Under the pieces are notes generated by a model, which was not told where the DNA came from, did not search any database, and saw nothing but the letters and a program-made list of their open reading frames with translations. 64,000 bases of DNA from Sphingobium sp. TCM1 (GTDB lineage Bacteria; Pseudomonadota; Alphaproteobacteria; Sphingomonadales; Sphingomonadaceae). This document shows, in pieces, positions 17,720 through 25,145 of the stretch. A program made the position numbers and the translations under genes. The stretch covers positions 186,001 to 250,000 of the forward strand of contig NZ_LXVX01000016.1 in the NCBI RefSeq assembly GCF_001650725.1. Direction: 5' to 3'. Each line of letters opens with the position of its first letter. Position 1 is the first letter of the stretch.

Positions 17720-18157
17720 ATGATGAATTTGCATGAGCTGCGCCGGCAGCATGAAGAAATCAGCCTGAGCGCCCGCCAGCTCGCGCAGGCCATCACCGAT
17801 GACCGGCAGCCGCAGGGCGTGGCCCGGCTCCGCTGGCAACTGGCGCGGCAACTGATCGCGCATCTCGCGCTGGAAGACCGCATCCTCTATCCGGCGCTGC
17901 AACGCGCCGCCGATCCCCTCACCCGCGAACGCGCAACGCTCCTGCAAAAGGAAACCGGCGCCCTGGCCGACAGATTTTCGGTCTATATGGCGGCCTGGAG
18001 CGACGACCGGATCAGTTCCCAATGGTCCGATTTCTGCGCCGAAACCCGCCTGATCCTGACCGCCCTGAGCGACCGGATCGATCGCGAAAACCGCGCTCTC
18101 TATCCACTGGCCGAAACGGCGGCGGCCGACGCATCCCGCTTGGCCCGACGGGCTTGA
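17720..18157 (+). CDS. Hemerythrin-like HHE-domain protein
   Basis: A 145-residue helical protein. His11 (LRRQHEE) and the H-x3-E pair His48/Glu52 in LIAHLALEDRILYPAL match the HHE cation-binding repeat. The second repeat region, LSDRIDRENRALYPLA, keeps the Glu and the Leu-Tyr-Pro but has Arg where a ligand histidine is usual, so a full di-iron site is doubtful. Family members bind oxygen or NO or act in iron homeostasis. Lying next to sodB suggests an oxidative-stress context, which is inference. Confidence 0.72.
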   Translation: MMNLHELRRQHEEISLSARQLAQAITDDRQPQGVARLRWQLARQLIAHLALEDRILYPALQRAADPLTRERATLLQKETGALADRFSVYMAAWSDDRISSQWSDFCAETRLILTALSDRIDRENRALYPLAETAAADASRLARRA

Positions 18158-18163
18158 CCCCTG

Positions 18164-19696
18164 TCAGGCGGCTTCCAGCTGCCCGACGAACCGGTCGGTC
18201 GCCCGCTGCAAGGCCTGCGCGGTGCGCGACAGGCCCGACGCAGCGCTGGACACACGATCGGACAGGCTTTCGGTGCTGCGCGCCATGTCGGCCACCTGCT
18301 CCATCCGCCCCGCCATTACGATCGCGTCGCGCGCCGTATCCCGCGCCGACTGGCCGATCGCCTCGGTCGCATCGCGCTGGTCGCCGACCGCGCGCTGGAT
18401 CGCGTCGGCCGCTCCGGCCAATTGTTCCACCGCCCCAGCGACATCCGCCAGCGCCTCCTGCGCAACCCCAGCTCCTTGCTGCGCCGATTGCGCCAGGGTC
18501 TGGATCTCGCCGGTCGCGCTCGCGGCCTGCCCCGCCAGTTGCTTGACCTCCTGCGCGACGACGGCAAAGCCCCGCCCCACCTCGCCCGCGCGCGCCGCCT
18601 CAATGGTGGCGTTGAGCGCCAGCAGGTTGGTGCGCGCGGCAATCTGGGTGATGGAATCGGCGAAACCAGTGATGGAGGCGGTGCGATTCTCCATGTCGCG
18701 CATCGCTTCATGCCCGGCGCTGGACACGCGCTGCGCTTCCCCACCCAGCGTCGCCTGCTGGGTCGCGGCGGTCGCAATCGCGGTGATGGATTCGGAAAGC
18801 TGGTCGATCCGTCTCGCCAGTTGCGCCGCCCGGCTCGACGATTGTTCGGCAGCCGCAACCGTCTCGTCCGTGCCGGCGCTAGCGCGGCGCGCTACATCGT
18901 TCAGCGAACGGGCCGACTCCTCCAGTTCGCCGGTGGCGGTGCTGACCGCATGGACGACGTCCGCGATCGACTGGCGGAACGCCTGCACCAGCGCCAGCGT
19001 TTCCGCGCGTCTTTCCGTGGCGATCCTCGCCCTGTCCTGTTCGCGTTCGGACCGCAACGCCGCCTCGCGCTCGCTCGCCGCCCGGCTGGCCGCCATGGCC
19101 GATTCGGCCGCGGCGCGACCGGCCTCGGCCTCCTGCGCCAGCCGCGCCGCACCACTGACATGTCCATCGAGGGCCAGCAACATCGCCCGCAGGCGCGTGG
19201 TCAGATAGCAGAGTATCGCGGCCTCAAGCAGCACCGCCAGCGCATGAATCGCGACACGCTGCACGTCGCCCCCGCCGGGGAAAACCCAGATGGGCGAGAG
19301 AAAGCTCAGCAGGAGGTGATGCAGGGCCACCAGGCCCGCCGCCAGCAGGATCGGCCGCCAGTCGTACAGCAGGGCGAGGCCGGCAAGCGCGACGAAGAAG
19401 AACATATGGCCGTCCATCTGCCAGCGGTGTCCCGCCATCAGGAACACGCCCAGCGCCGGTTGCACCGCAGCCAGCGTGCCGACCGCGAGCCGCACGTCCA
19501 TGTCGCGCCGCTGGCGCAGGACCATGACGGTCGGCAGCGCATTGGCGAGCGCGGAAAAGAACAATATCGTGCCCCCCTGCGGCAGGCCCAGGGCAATCGC
19601 CATCAGCCCCAGCGCGGCGCTCCAGATCCAGCTGGCCAGCAGCAGGATTCGCAACCCCTGCAATCGCAGCCGGCCCAGACTGTCGATCGCGCTCAT
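18164..19696 (-). CDS. Methyl-accepting chemotaxis-type protein with membrane sensor region
   Basis: A 510-residue protein. Residues about 15-165 form five or six hydrophobic helices with very short loops, not the usual two helices flanking a periplasmic ligand domain. A coiled-coil rich in Ala/Glu/Arg follows (170-240), then the methyl-accepting signalling domain with the conserved hairpin [20 protein letters not shown] and [15 protein letters not shown]. It could feed the chemotaxis operon at 22-27 kb. The ATG at 19696 overlaps the stop of the upstream small gene (ATGA). The signal sensed is unknown; membrane or redox state is possible. Confidence 0.9.
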   Translation of the reverse strand: MSAIDSLGRLRLQGLRILLLASWIWSAALGLMAIALGLPQGGTILFFSALANALPTVMVLRQRRDMDVRLAVGTLAAVQPALGVFLMAGHRWQMDGHMFFFVALAGLALLYDWRPILLAAGLVALHHLLLSFLSPIWVFPGGGDVQRVAIHALAVLLEAAILCYLTTRLRAMLLALDGHVSGAARLAQEAEAGRAAAESAMAASRAASEREAALRSEREQDRARIATERRAETLALVQAFRQSIADVVHAVSTATGELEESARSLNDVARRASAGTDETVAAAEQSSSRAAQLARRIDQLSESITAIATAATQQATLGGEAQRVSSAGHEAMRDMENRTASITGFADSITQIAARTNLLALNATIEAARAGEVGRGFAVVAQEVKQLAGQAASATGEIQTLAQSAQQGAGVAQEALADVAGAVEQLAGAADAIQRAVGDQRDATEAIGQSARDTARDAIVMAGRMEQVADMARSTESLSDRVSSAASGLSRTAQALQRATDRFVGQLEAA

Positions 19697-20007
19697 CCCG
19701 CGGCCGCTCCGCACCCGCCCGCGCGCGCCGACAGCGCGATCACGCCCTTGCCCAGCAGCGGCCGGGCCAGCCGGTCGCGCTGCCCATCGACCAGGAAGGA
19801 GCCGGCCCACGGCCCTGCCGCCACCAGGCGCGCGCCGTTCGCCACCGCCATGGGCACCAGTTCGGCCCGGGCTTCCCGTGTGAGCGGCACCAGCAGCATC
19901 GTGCCGCTGGCCGGCGGCGCTGCATAGAGCGCGACCAGGCCGACCAAGATCAGCCCGCACTGGGCGACCAGCGGCAATCGCGACCGGACGGAAGATAATG
20001 ATTTCAT
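19693..20007 (-). CDS. Hypothetical membrane-anchored protein upstream of the chemoreceptor
   Basis: A 104-residue protein with one N-terminal hydrophobic segment (about 12-32) followed by an Ala/Gly/Leu-rich domain ([19 protein letters not shown], then [17 protein letters not shown]). I do not recognise a family. It overlaps the downstream methyl-accepting protein by 4 bp, which makes cotranslation and perhaps a shared signalling role likely. Alternatively it is simply a short periplasmic protein. Confidence 0.6.
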   Translation of the reverse strand: MKSLSSVRSRLPLVAQCGLILVGLVALYAAPPASGTMLLVPLTREARAELVPMAVANGARLVAAGPWAGSFLVDGQRDRLARPLLGKGVIALSARAGGCGAAAG

Positions 20008-20042
20008 TTCGACCGGTTAGGGTTGGAATGGTAAGAAATGCA

Positions 20043-20318
20043 TTAACGATGATCGGGAAGCAGCCCCAGCGTCGCCGCCAGCTCGTCCAGGTCCGCGTCC
20101 GGCCGCACCAGCAGCCATTCCCGGCTGTCCGCGCCGTTGACGACCGTCACGGCGCCCTTTGGACAGACACCCAGGCAATTCACCTCGACGATGCCGGCCG
20201 CACTCTTGCGCCCCTTCCTGATCGACAAGTGCTGCCGCAGCGCCTTGGCCAGACGATCGTCGCCGTCCGGACCGAAGCCGCCGTCCAGCTTCTTTGAACA
20301 TTTGCGGCAGACCAGCAC
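20043..20318 (-). CDS. Thioredoxin-like [2Fe-2S] ferredoxin-domain protein
   Basis: A protein of at least 91 residues with CRKCSKKL at the N-terminus and [14 protein letters not shown] about 40 residues later, the four-cysteine pattern of thioredoxin-fold (2Fe-2S) ferredoxins (COG3411 type). The start is uncertain: homology-like sequence ([12 protein letters not shown]) extends upstream to about 20342, and an ATG with a good AAGGA at 20344 is out of frame by one base. I give the in-frame GTG at 20318. Electron-transfer partner is unknown. The J-domain gene directly precedes it. Confidence 0.75.
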   Translation of the reverse strand: MLVCRKCSKKLDGGFGPDGDDRLAKALRQHLSIRKGRKSAAGIVEVNCLGVCPKGAVTVVNGADSREWLLVRPDADLDELAATLGLLPDHR

Positions 20319-20349
20319 GGTATTCCGCCAGTTGGAGCGGACATGATCC

Positions 20350-20898
20350 TTAATCGGTCGCGCCCTTCGGCTTCCAGCTGCGACGTTCCTCCGCGGCACG
20401 CAGCACTTCATAAGCCGCCTGGATGGCCTGGAACCGCACCGCTGCTTCGGCGTCGCCGGGCTTCACGTCGGGATGATGTTCCTTGGCGAGCCGGCGCCAG
20501 CTCTTCTTGATCGCGTCGAAACTCGCGTCATCCTCTAGGTCCAGCGCTTTCAGCGCATGGAGCTCGTCCCGCGATCGGCTGCCATCGCCAGGTCCGCCCC
20601 AGCCATGATAGGCGCTCGACTGGAACGCGCCCGCATCGCGCCGCTCCTCCTGCTCACGCCGCGCCCGCTCTTCTTGGTCCAGCCCCTGAAAATAGTCCCA
20701 GTTCCGGTTATATTCGGCGGCATGGTCGCTACAGAAATACCAGCGATCACGGCTGTTCGGGGATTTGGGCGCAGGGCATTGACCGGGCCGGTCACAGCCA
20801 TAACGGTCGCACAGGCGCACCTGCTGCGCCTCGCGCGTGGCGCCATAACTGCGCCACCGGGGAAAGCCCCAGTCATTGGATCGGCTCTGTCTTGCCAT
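20350..20898 (-). CDS. J-domain protein with N-terminal cysteine motif
   Basis: A 182-residue protein. The C-terminal J domain (about 115-175) reads ALKALDLEDDASFDAIKKSW and contains the essential His-Pro-Asp in KEHHPDVKPGD, so it should stimulate an Hsp70 (DnaK). The N-terminal half has four cysteines (CDRYGCDRPGQCPAP and WYFCSDH) in a zinc-ribbon-like spacing and a charged linker. This architecture is common in alphaproteobacteria beside rnpB or cobalamin genes; the client is unknown. It is followed by the ferredoxin gene with 31 bp between stop and the GTG given there. Confidence 0.88.
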   Translation of the reverse strand: MARQSRSNDWGFPRWRSYGATREAQQVRLCDRYGCDRPGQCPAPKSPNSRDRWYFCSDHAAEYNRNWDYFQGLDQEERARREQEERRDAGAFQSSAYHGWGGPGDGSRSRDELHALKALDLEDDASFDAIKKSWRRLAKEHHPDVKPGDAEAAVRFQAIQAAYEVLRAAEERRSWKPKGATD

Positions 20899-20965
20899 TT
20901 ATGCAGAGTAGGGATTTGCCAGGCCGAACGCCAGCCCGCCCCTTCCTTTTTGCGTGAACACCAGT

Positions 20966-21352
20966 GCCAGAGGGTCTGTAAGCCGGGTTCTGTCCACCCC
21001 GTTAAGGGGATAGGCGACCATTCCTCTAGGGAACGGATTGCTCCGTTCCTCCAGCAACCAACCCGGGCGATCTCGGCCGAAACATGCCTAGCAGCCTTTC
21101 GACTGCGCGCCGCCCCTATTCGGTCTTGCTTCCGGTGGGGTTTACCGTGCCGCCTTCCGTTGCCGGAGACGCGGTGCGCTCTTACCGCACCCTTTCAATT
21201 TCGCGGGGTCGAAACCTTCGCGACCTGCTTTCTGTTGCACTGTCCCTTGGATCGCTCCAGCCGGCCGTTAGCCGGCACCGTCATTTCGTGAAGCCCGGAC
21301 TTTCCTCGCCGTGGAAGTTACCCGCCACGCCGCGGCCGCCCGACCCTCTGGC
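20966..21352 (-). ncRNA. rnpB: RNase P RNA, bacterial class A
   Basis: The catalytic RNA of ribonuclease P, about 387 nt. The ends form a perfect 11-bp P1 helix (gccagagggtc at 20966-20976 with gaccctctggc at 21342-21352). On the minus strand the universal segments GAGGAAAGTCCGGGC near the 5' end, ACAGAAAGCAGGTC and GGTAAACCCCACC in the centre and GGACAGAACCCGGCTTACAGA near the 3' end are all present. Exact 5' and 3' ends are set from P1 and may be off by several bases. Confidence 0.96.
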
Positions 21353-21393
21353 GATGCTGCCCCTAGACCGATTCTGGCGCTTAGTCACCCTGT

Positions 21394-22092
21394 TTAGTCG
21401 TCGCCCTGTGGCTTGGGCAGCAGCAGGGCGAGCAGGATGGCGCGACATTCGCCGTCGATCACGCCGTCGATCAGTTCCGGGCGAAACCGTCGCTGGAACG
21501 CAACGACCGCCGCGTCCGGCTCGGCTATGTCATAGCCGAACCGCTCCAGCGCGAGCATGAAGGCGCTGTCGGTCCACAGCGGGTCCATCAGATTCTTGGT
21601 CGGCCGCGGTAGCGCCAGACGCAGGCGCGCAAGTGTTCCCCAGGGGAAGAGTTCGCCTGGATCCTGCTTGCGCGCGGGGGCCACGTCGCTGTGGCCGACG
21701 ATATTGCCGCGTGTAATGCGATGGCGCTGGACGATGTCGTGGATCAGCGGGATCAGCGCGCCCATCTGCGCCTCGGGGAAAGGGCGATAGCCCCATTCAT
21801 GCCCCGGATTGACGATCTCTATGCCGATGCTGGCGGAATTGACGTCGTCGGTGCCGCGCCAGTGTGCACGGCCCGCGTGCCACGCCCGCTTGGCCTCGTC
21901 CACCATCCGGACGATCTGCCCTTCCTCGGTCACGACATAATGGGCCGACACCTTCGATTCGGGACTGGCCAGCCAATCGATCGCACTCGCCGCGTCGGGC
22001 ATCCCCGTATAGTGCAGCACCAGCATCGAGACGGGCAATTTCCGATCGTCGAAATTGGGCGACAGCGTCTCTATCATGGGAATGTCGGTCAT
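21394..22092 (-). CDS. N-acetylmuramoyl-L-alanine amidase, AmpD/Ami_2 family
   Basis: A 232-residue zinc amidase. The zinc site is His in LVLHYTGM, His in HWRG...SIGIEIVNPG region and His/Asp in GHSDVAPARKQDPGE, typical of N-acetylmuramoyl-L-alanine amidases of the AmpD/AmiD group that cut the muramyl-peptide bond. The C-terminal part (about 165-230) resembles a peptidoglycan-binding region with FQRRFRPELIDGVIDGE. I start at MTDIPMIETLSPN; an upstream TTG frame at 22197 would add a short hydrophobic lipobox-like stretch ending LQGC, so a lipoprotein form is possible. Role: cell-wall recycling. Confidence 0.87.
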   Translation of the reverse strand: MTDIPMIETLSPNFDDRKLPVSMLVLHYTGMPDAASAIDWLASPESKVSAHYVVTEEGQIVRMVDEAKRAWHAGRAHWRGTDDVNSASIGIEIVNPGHEWGYRPFPEAQMGALIPLIHDIVQRHRITRGNIVGHSDVAPARKQDPGELFPWGTLARLRLALPRPTKNLMDPLWTDSAFMLALERFGYDIAEPDAAVVAFQRRFRPELIDGVIDGECRAILLALLLPKPQGDD

Positions 22093-22221
22093 CGGGAAAG
22101 GCCAGTCACTTCCAGCTGTTCGATCATCGCGCCCTTCCGGCCGCCTGTTCACGCGGCAGCCTTGCAAGACCATGGCCGAGACCGCCACGGCAATCAAGCA
22201 TGGTTAAGGCGGGCGACCGCC

Positions 22222-23106
22222 TCAGCCGACGCGGCGCACCCGGCCGATCGCATTGGCGGGCAGCGCCGCCTGCCGCGCATAGCTGCCACGGAATTCGGGA
22301 TGGGCAATGAAATCATCGCCTTGGCCGATCACCGTTTCCCCGGCACCCAGCAGCAGGATCGAACGCGCATGGCTGTGCCGGGCAAGCAGGCCGAGCACGG
22401 TCTGCCGCCGCTCCGGCGTGAAGTAGAGCAGGACGTTGCGACAGAGCAGCAGGTCATATTCCCCCGAAGGCGCCGCCGCATCGAACAGATTATCTTCCCG
22501 GAAATCGATCATGCGCCGCAATTCCGGACTGGCCCGCCAATCGTCCCCATGAGGCTCGAACCATTTGATCAGGTCCCCGATCCCCAGCCCCCGCTGCACG
22601 TCCATCTGGGAAAAGATGCCCGACCGCGCCTGGTCGATCGCAGCGCTCGATATGTCCGTCGCTAATATCTCGATCCGCCAGCCGTTCCAGCGCGACCAGT
22701 CGTTGCGCAACTGGATCGCCAGCGAATAGGCCTCCTGCCCGGTCGAACAGCCCGCGCTCCAGATACGGAGCGTGCGATCCGTTCGATCGGCATGGATATG
22801 CGGCAATATCTGTCGACTGACCATGTCGAACAGCTGAAGATCGCGGAAGAAGCTGCTTTCATTGTTGAGCAGCGCGTCGATCACCGCCTTTTCGAGCGGC
22901 AGGTCGCTCTGGCGCAGCAGCCGCGCGGCGAGCGCATCGATGTCAGCCAGGCCATGGTCGCGCAGCACAGGGCGCAGCGCCGTCTCCATGCGCCAGGCCC
23001 GGCCTTCGGACAGGATCTGGCCGGTCCGCGCCTCAAGCAGGCCCGACAGAAGCCGGGCCGCGCCCTGGTTGAGGCGAGCGGTCGATCCGGAGGGCGGAAG
23101 CGTCAT
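22222..23106 (-). CDS. cheR: Chemotaxis protein methyltransferase CheR
   Basis: A 294-residue SAM-dependent methyltransferase that methylates glutamates of chemoreceptors. The N-terminal helical domain is followed by NNESSFFRD, the SAM-binding RIWSAGCSTGQEAYSLAI, EILATDISSAAIDQARSG and LLLCRNVLLYF, all CheR signatures. Its ATG shares one base with the cheB stop (TGATG), so it is coupled to cheB. It is the last gene of the chemotaxis operon. Confidence 0.96.
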   Translation of the reverse strand: MTLPPSGSTARLNQGAARLLSGLLEARTGQILSEGRAWRMETALRPVLRDHGLADIDALAARLLRQSDLPLEKAVIDALLNNESSFFRDLQLFDMVSRQILPHIHADRTDRTLRIWSAGCSTGQEAYSLAIQLRNDWSRWNGWRIEILATDISSAAIDQARSGIFSQMDVQRGLGIGDLIKWFEPHGDDWRASPELRRMIDFREDNLFDAAAPSGEYDLLLCRNVLLYFTPERRQTVLGLLARHSHARSILLLGAGETVIGQGDDFIAHPEFRGSYARQAALPANAIGRVRRVG

Positions 23107-24188
23107 CAGGCGCTCACCTTTCCGCGTCGCGCCACGAACGCCATCATTGCCGCCGGCTCCAGCAGCGCGCAGGTCAGGCCCGCACCCGCTACCGAACCGG
23201 GCATACCCCATACGACGCTGCTCGCTTCGGTCTGCGCGACGATCCAGCCGCCCGCAGCCACGATGTCCCGCGCACCCATGGTACCGTCACGCCCCATCCC
23301 GGTCAGCACGATCCCCGCCGCTCCGGCGCCATAGACTTCCGCCATGCTGGTGAACATCGGGTCGACTCCCGGCAGGTTGCCCGCCGCCGTCCGTTCGGGG
23401 TTGAGATGGATCGCAACCCGCCCATGCAGCCCCTTGCGCAGTTGAAGATTGGCGTCACCTGGTGCGACATAAACCGTGTCAGCGGCCAGCGGATCACCGG
23501 TTTCCGCAACCTTCACCCGCAGGCTCGTCATCCGCGCCAGTTGCTGCGCGAAATAGATGGTGAAGCTCAGCGGCAAATGCTGGGTCAGCAGGATCGGCAC
23601 GCCAAGCGGCGCGACCAGCCCGTGGAACAGTTGCCCCAGTGCGTGAATCCCCCCCGTCGAAGCGCCGATCCCCAGGCAGCCGAGCGGCTGAACCGCCGGC
23701 TCCGCGACAGGTTGCCCCGCAGGACGCGACCCGACCGGGCTGTCCGATCGACCGTCGAACAACCGGTTCAGCCGCTCGATCAGCGCCTGGGGGAACTGCT
23801 CGCCAAAGCTGCCGCTGCCCGGCTTCGACACGATGTCGCTTGCGCCCAATGCGAGCGCCTCGACAGCGGCCGCGCTGCCCTCCTCGCACTTGCCCGACAG
23901 GATCGCGACCTTGATGCCCGCGTCCGCGCGCAGGATCGCCGGCAGCGCCGCAAGGCCGCTCTGCCCCGGCAATTCGATGTCGAGCAACACCAGGTCGACC
24001 GCATTGTCCGCCAGATAGTCGAGCGCATGTTCGGCGCTGTTGGTCTTGTGAACCACAGCATAGCGCGGGTCGGCGTTCAGGATGCGTTCGATGACGGTAC
24101 GCACGACGACCGAATCGTCGACAACCAGCGTGCGAAACGGCTTCCGCTCACTGCTGTGACTGGTCATGATCGGCACGATGGCGGTCAT
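23106..24188 (-). CDS. cheB: Chemotaxis response regulator protein-glutamate methylesterase CheB
   Basis: A 360-residue enzyme that removes methyl groups from receptors. The receiver domain has Asp70 (LVLLDIELPG) as phosphoacceptor and a switch Lys at SKPGSG. The C-terminal methylesterase domain contains the catalytic triad Ser177 (GIGASTGG), His204 (LTQHLP) and Asp301 (GMGRDGTMG). The ATG at 24188 follows a GTG; another ATG at 24167 is possible. It lies 69 bp after cheY. Confidence 0.96.
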   Translation of the reverse strand: MTAIVPIMTSHSSERKPFRTLVVDDSVVVRTVIERILNADPRYAVVHKTNSAEHALDYLADNAVDLVLLDIELPGQSGLAALPAILRADAGIKVAILSGKCEEGSAAAVEALALGASDIVSKPGSGSFGEQFPQALIERLNRLFDGRSDSPVGSRPAGQPVAEPAVQPLGCLGIGASTGGIHALGQLFHGLVAPLGVPILLTQHLPLSFTIYFAQQLARMTSLRVKVAETGDPLAADTVYVAPGDANLQLRKGLHGRVAIHLNPERTAAGNLPGVDPMFTSMAEVYGAGAAGIVLTGMGRDGTMGARDIVAAGGWIVAQTEASSVVWGMPGSVAGAGLTCALLEPAAMMAFVARRGKVSA

Positions 24189-24257
24189 CACGGCGCTTTC
24201 TGCACGAAATATGGAAGGAAAGACGGCACTCCTCGGGTCGGGACGCGGCTGTTGCCG

Positions 24258-24623
24258 TTAGATGACCCCCACGATCGCCAGCTTGCTTTCCAGCGTTTCG
24301 CGGTCGAACGGCTTCATCACATATTCGTCCGCCCCGGCCTCGACCGCCGCCTTGATGTGGCTGATGCCATTTTCCGTCGTGCAGAAGATGATCTTGGGTC
24401 GCGCCTGCATCCGTGCGCTCGACAGCGCCTGGAGGAATTCCATGCCGCTCATCACGGGCATGTTCCAGTCGAGCAGGACGACATCGGGCGGGGACGCTTC
24501 GCACTGGGTCAGCGCGTCCTGCCCGTCCACGGCCTCGCTAACCGTCAGGTCGAGCGATTCGAGAATATGGCGCGCTACCTTGCGGATAACCTTCGAATCG
24601 TCGACGACCAGGCAATTCTTCAT
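24258..24623 (-). CDS. cheY: CheY-like single-domain response regulator
   Basis: A 121-residue receiver with no output domain: acidic pair Asp8/Asp9, phosphoacceptor Asp52 (VVLLDWNMPVMSG), switch Thr82-Thr83 (FCTTENG) and Lys104 (EYVMKPF). It should be phosphorylated by the adjacent CheA and act on the flagellar motor or as a phosphate sink. It sits between cheW and cheB. Confidence 0.93.
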   Translation of the reverse strand: MKNCLVVDDSKVIRKVARHILESLDLTVSEAVDGQDALTQCEASPPDVVLLDWNMPVMSGMEFLQALSSARMQARPKIIFCTTENGISHIKAAVEAGADEYVMKPFDRETLESKLAIVGVI

Positions 24624-24703
24624 GAAACGTCCCTTTGGATTATTCGCCCCGTGCGACGAGAGTTAACCGGCAAAACCAAGTATTTGGTAAACGTCTGGAG
24701 AAT

Positions 24704-25141
24704 TCATGCAGCCTGCGCTGCCGTTCCGCCCTCGATAAATCCGGCGAGCGACACGAGCAGCCAGGGATGCCCGTCATGCTCGACGATCGCGCGCGCATAG
24801 GGCGCCCAGGCGGCGTCCAGTTGCCCCCGCATCGGCACCTCGCCTTCCGGCACATGACAAATGTCGATCACGCTATCGACCATCAGGCCGTAGCTATGGC
24901 CGCTGATGTCGGCGATGACGGCCAGGCCGCGCCGCTCCGCCGGCGTTGCCCGGCCATGCACGATCGCGGCGACATCGATGATCGTGAGGACCCGGCTGCG
25001 CAGCGCGGAAAGCCCGGCGACATGCGCGCCCATGCCCGGAACGGGCGATATGTCGGCCAGCTTGACGACGGCCTCGACCTCCTCGGTCTCGACCGCCACG
25101 CGGGTGCCCGCCAGCATGGCGAAAAGATAGAGTCTGTCCAT
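24704..25141 (-). CDS. cheW: Chemotaxis coupling protein CheW
   Basis: A 145-residue CheW that bridges receptors and CheA. It shows the two SH3-like subdomains with the family phrases YLFAMLAGTRVAVETEEVEAVV, SPVPGMGAHVAGLSALRSRVLTIID-like core and YGLMVDSVIDICHVPE. It begins 4 bp after the cheA stop, so both are cotranscribed. Confidence 0.93.
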   Translation of the reverse strand: MDRLYLFAMLAGTRVAVETEEVEAVVKLADISPVPGMGAHVAGLSALRSRVLTIIDVAAIVHGRATPAERRGLAVIADISGHSYGLMVDSVIDICHVPEGEVPMRGQLDAAWAPYARAIVEHDGHPWLLVSLAGFIEGGTAAQAA

Positions 25142-25145
25142 GGCC

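Noticed and set aside
21084..21291. Open frames within the RNase P RNA gene
   Set aside because: The region is a structured RNA with an exact P1 helix and universal RNase P motifs; the frames are chance.
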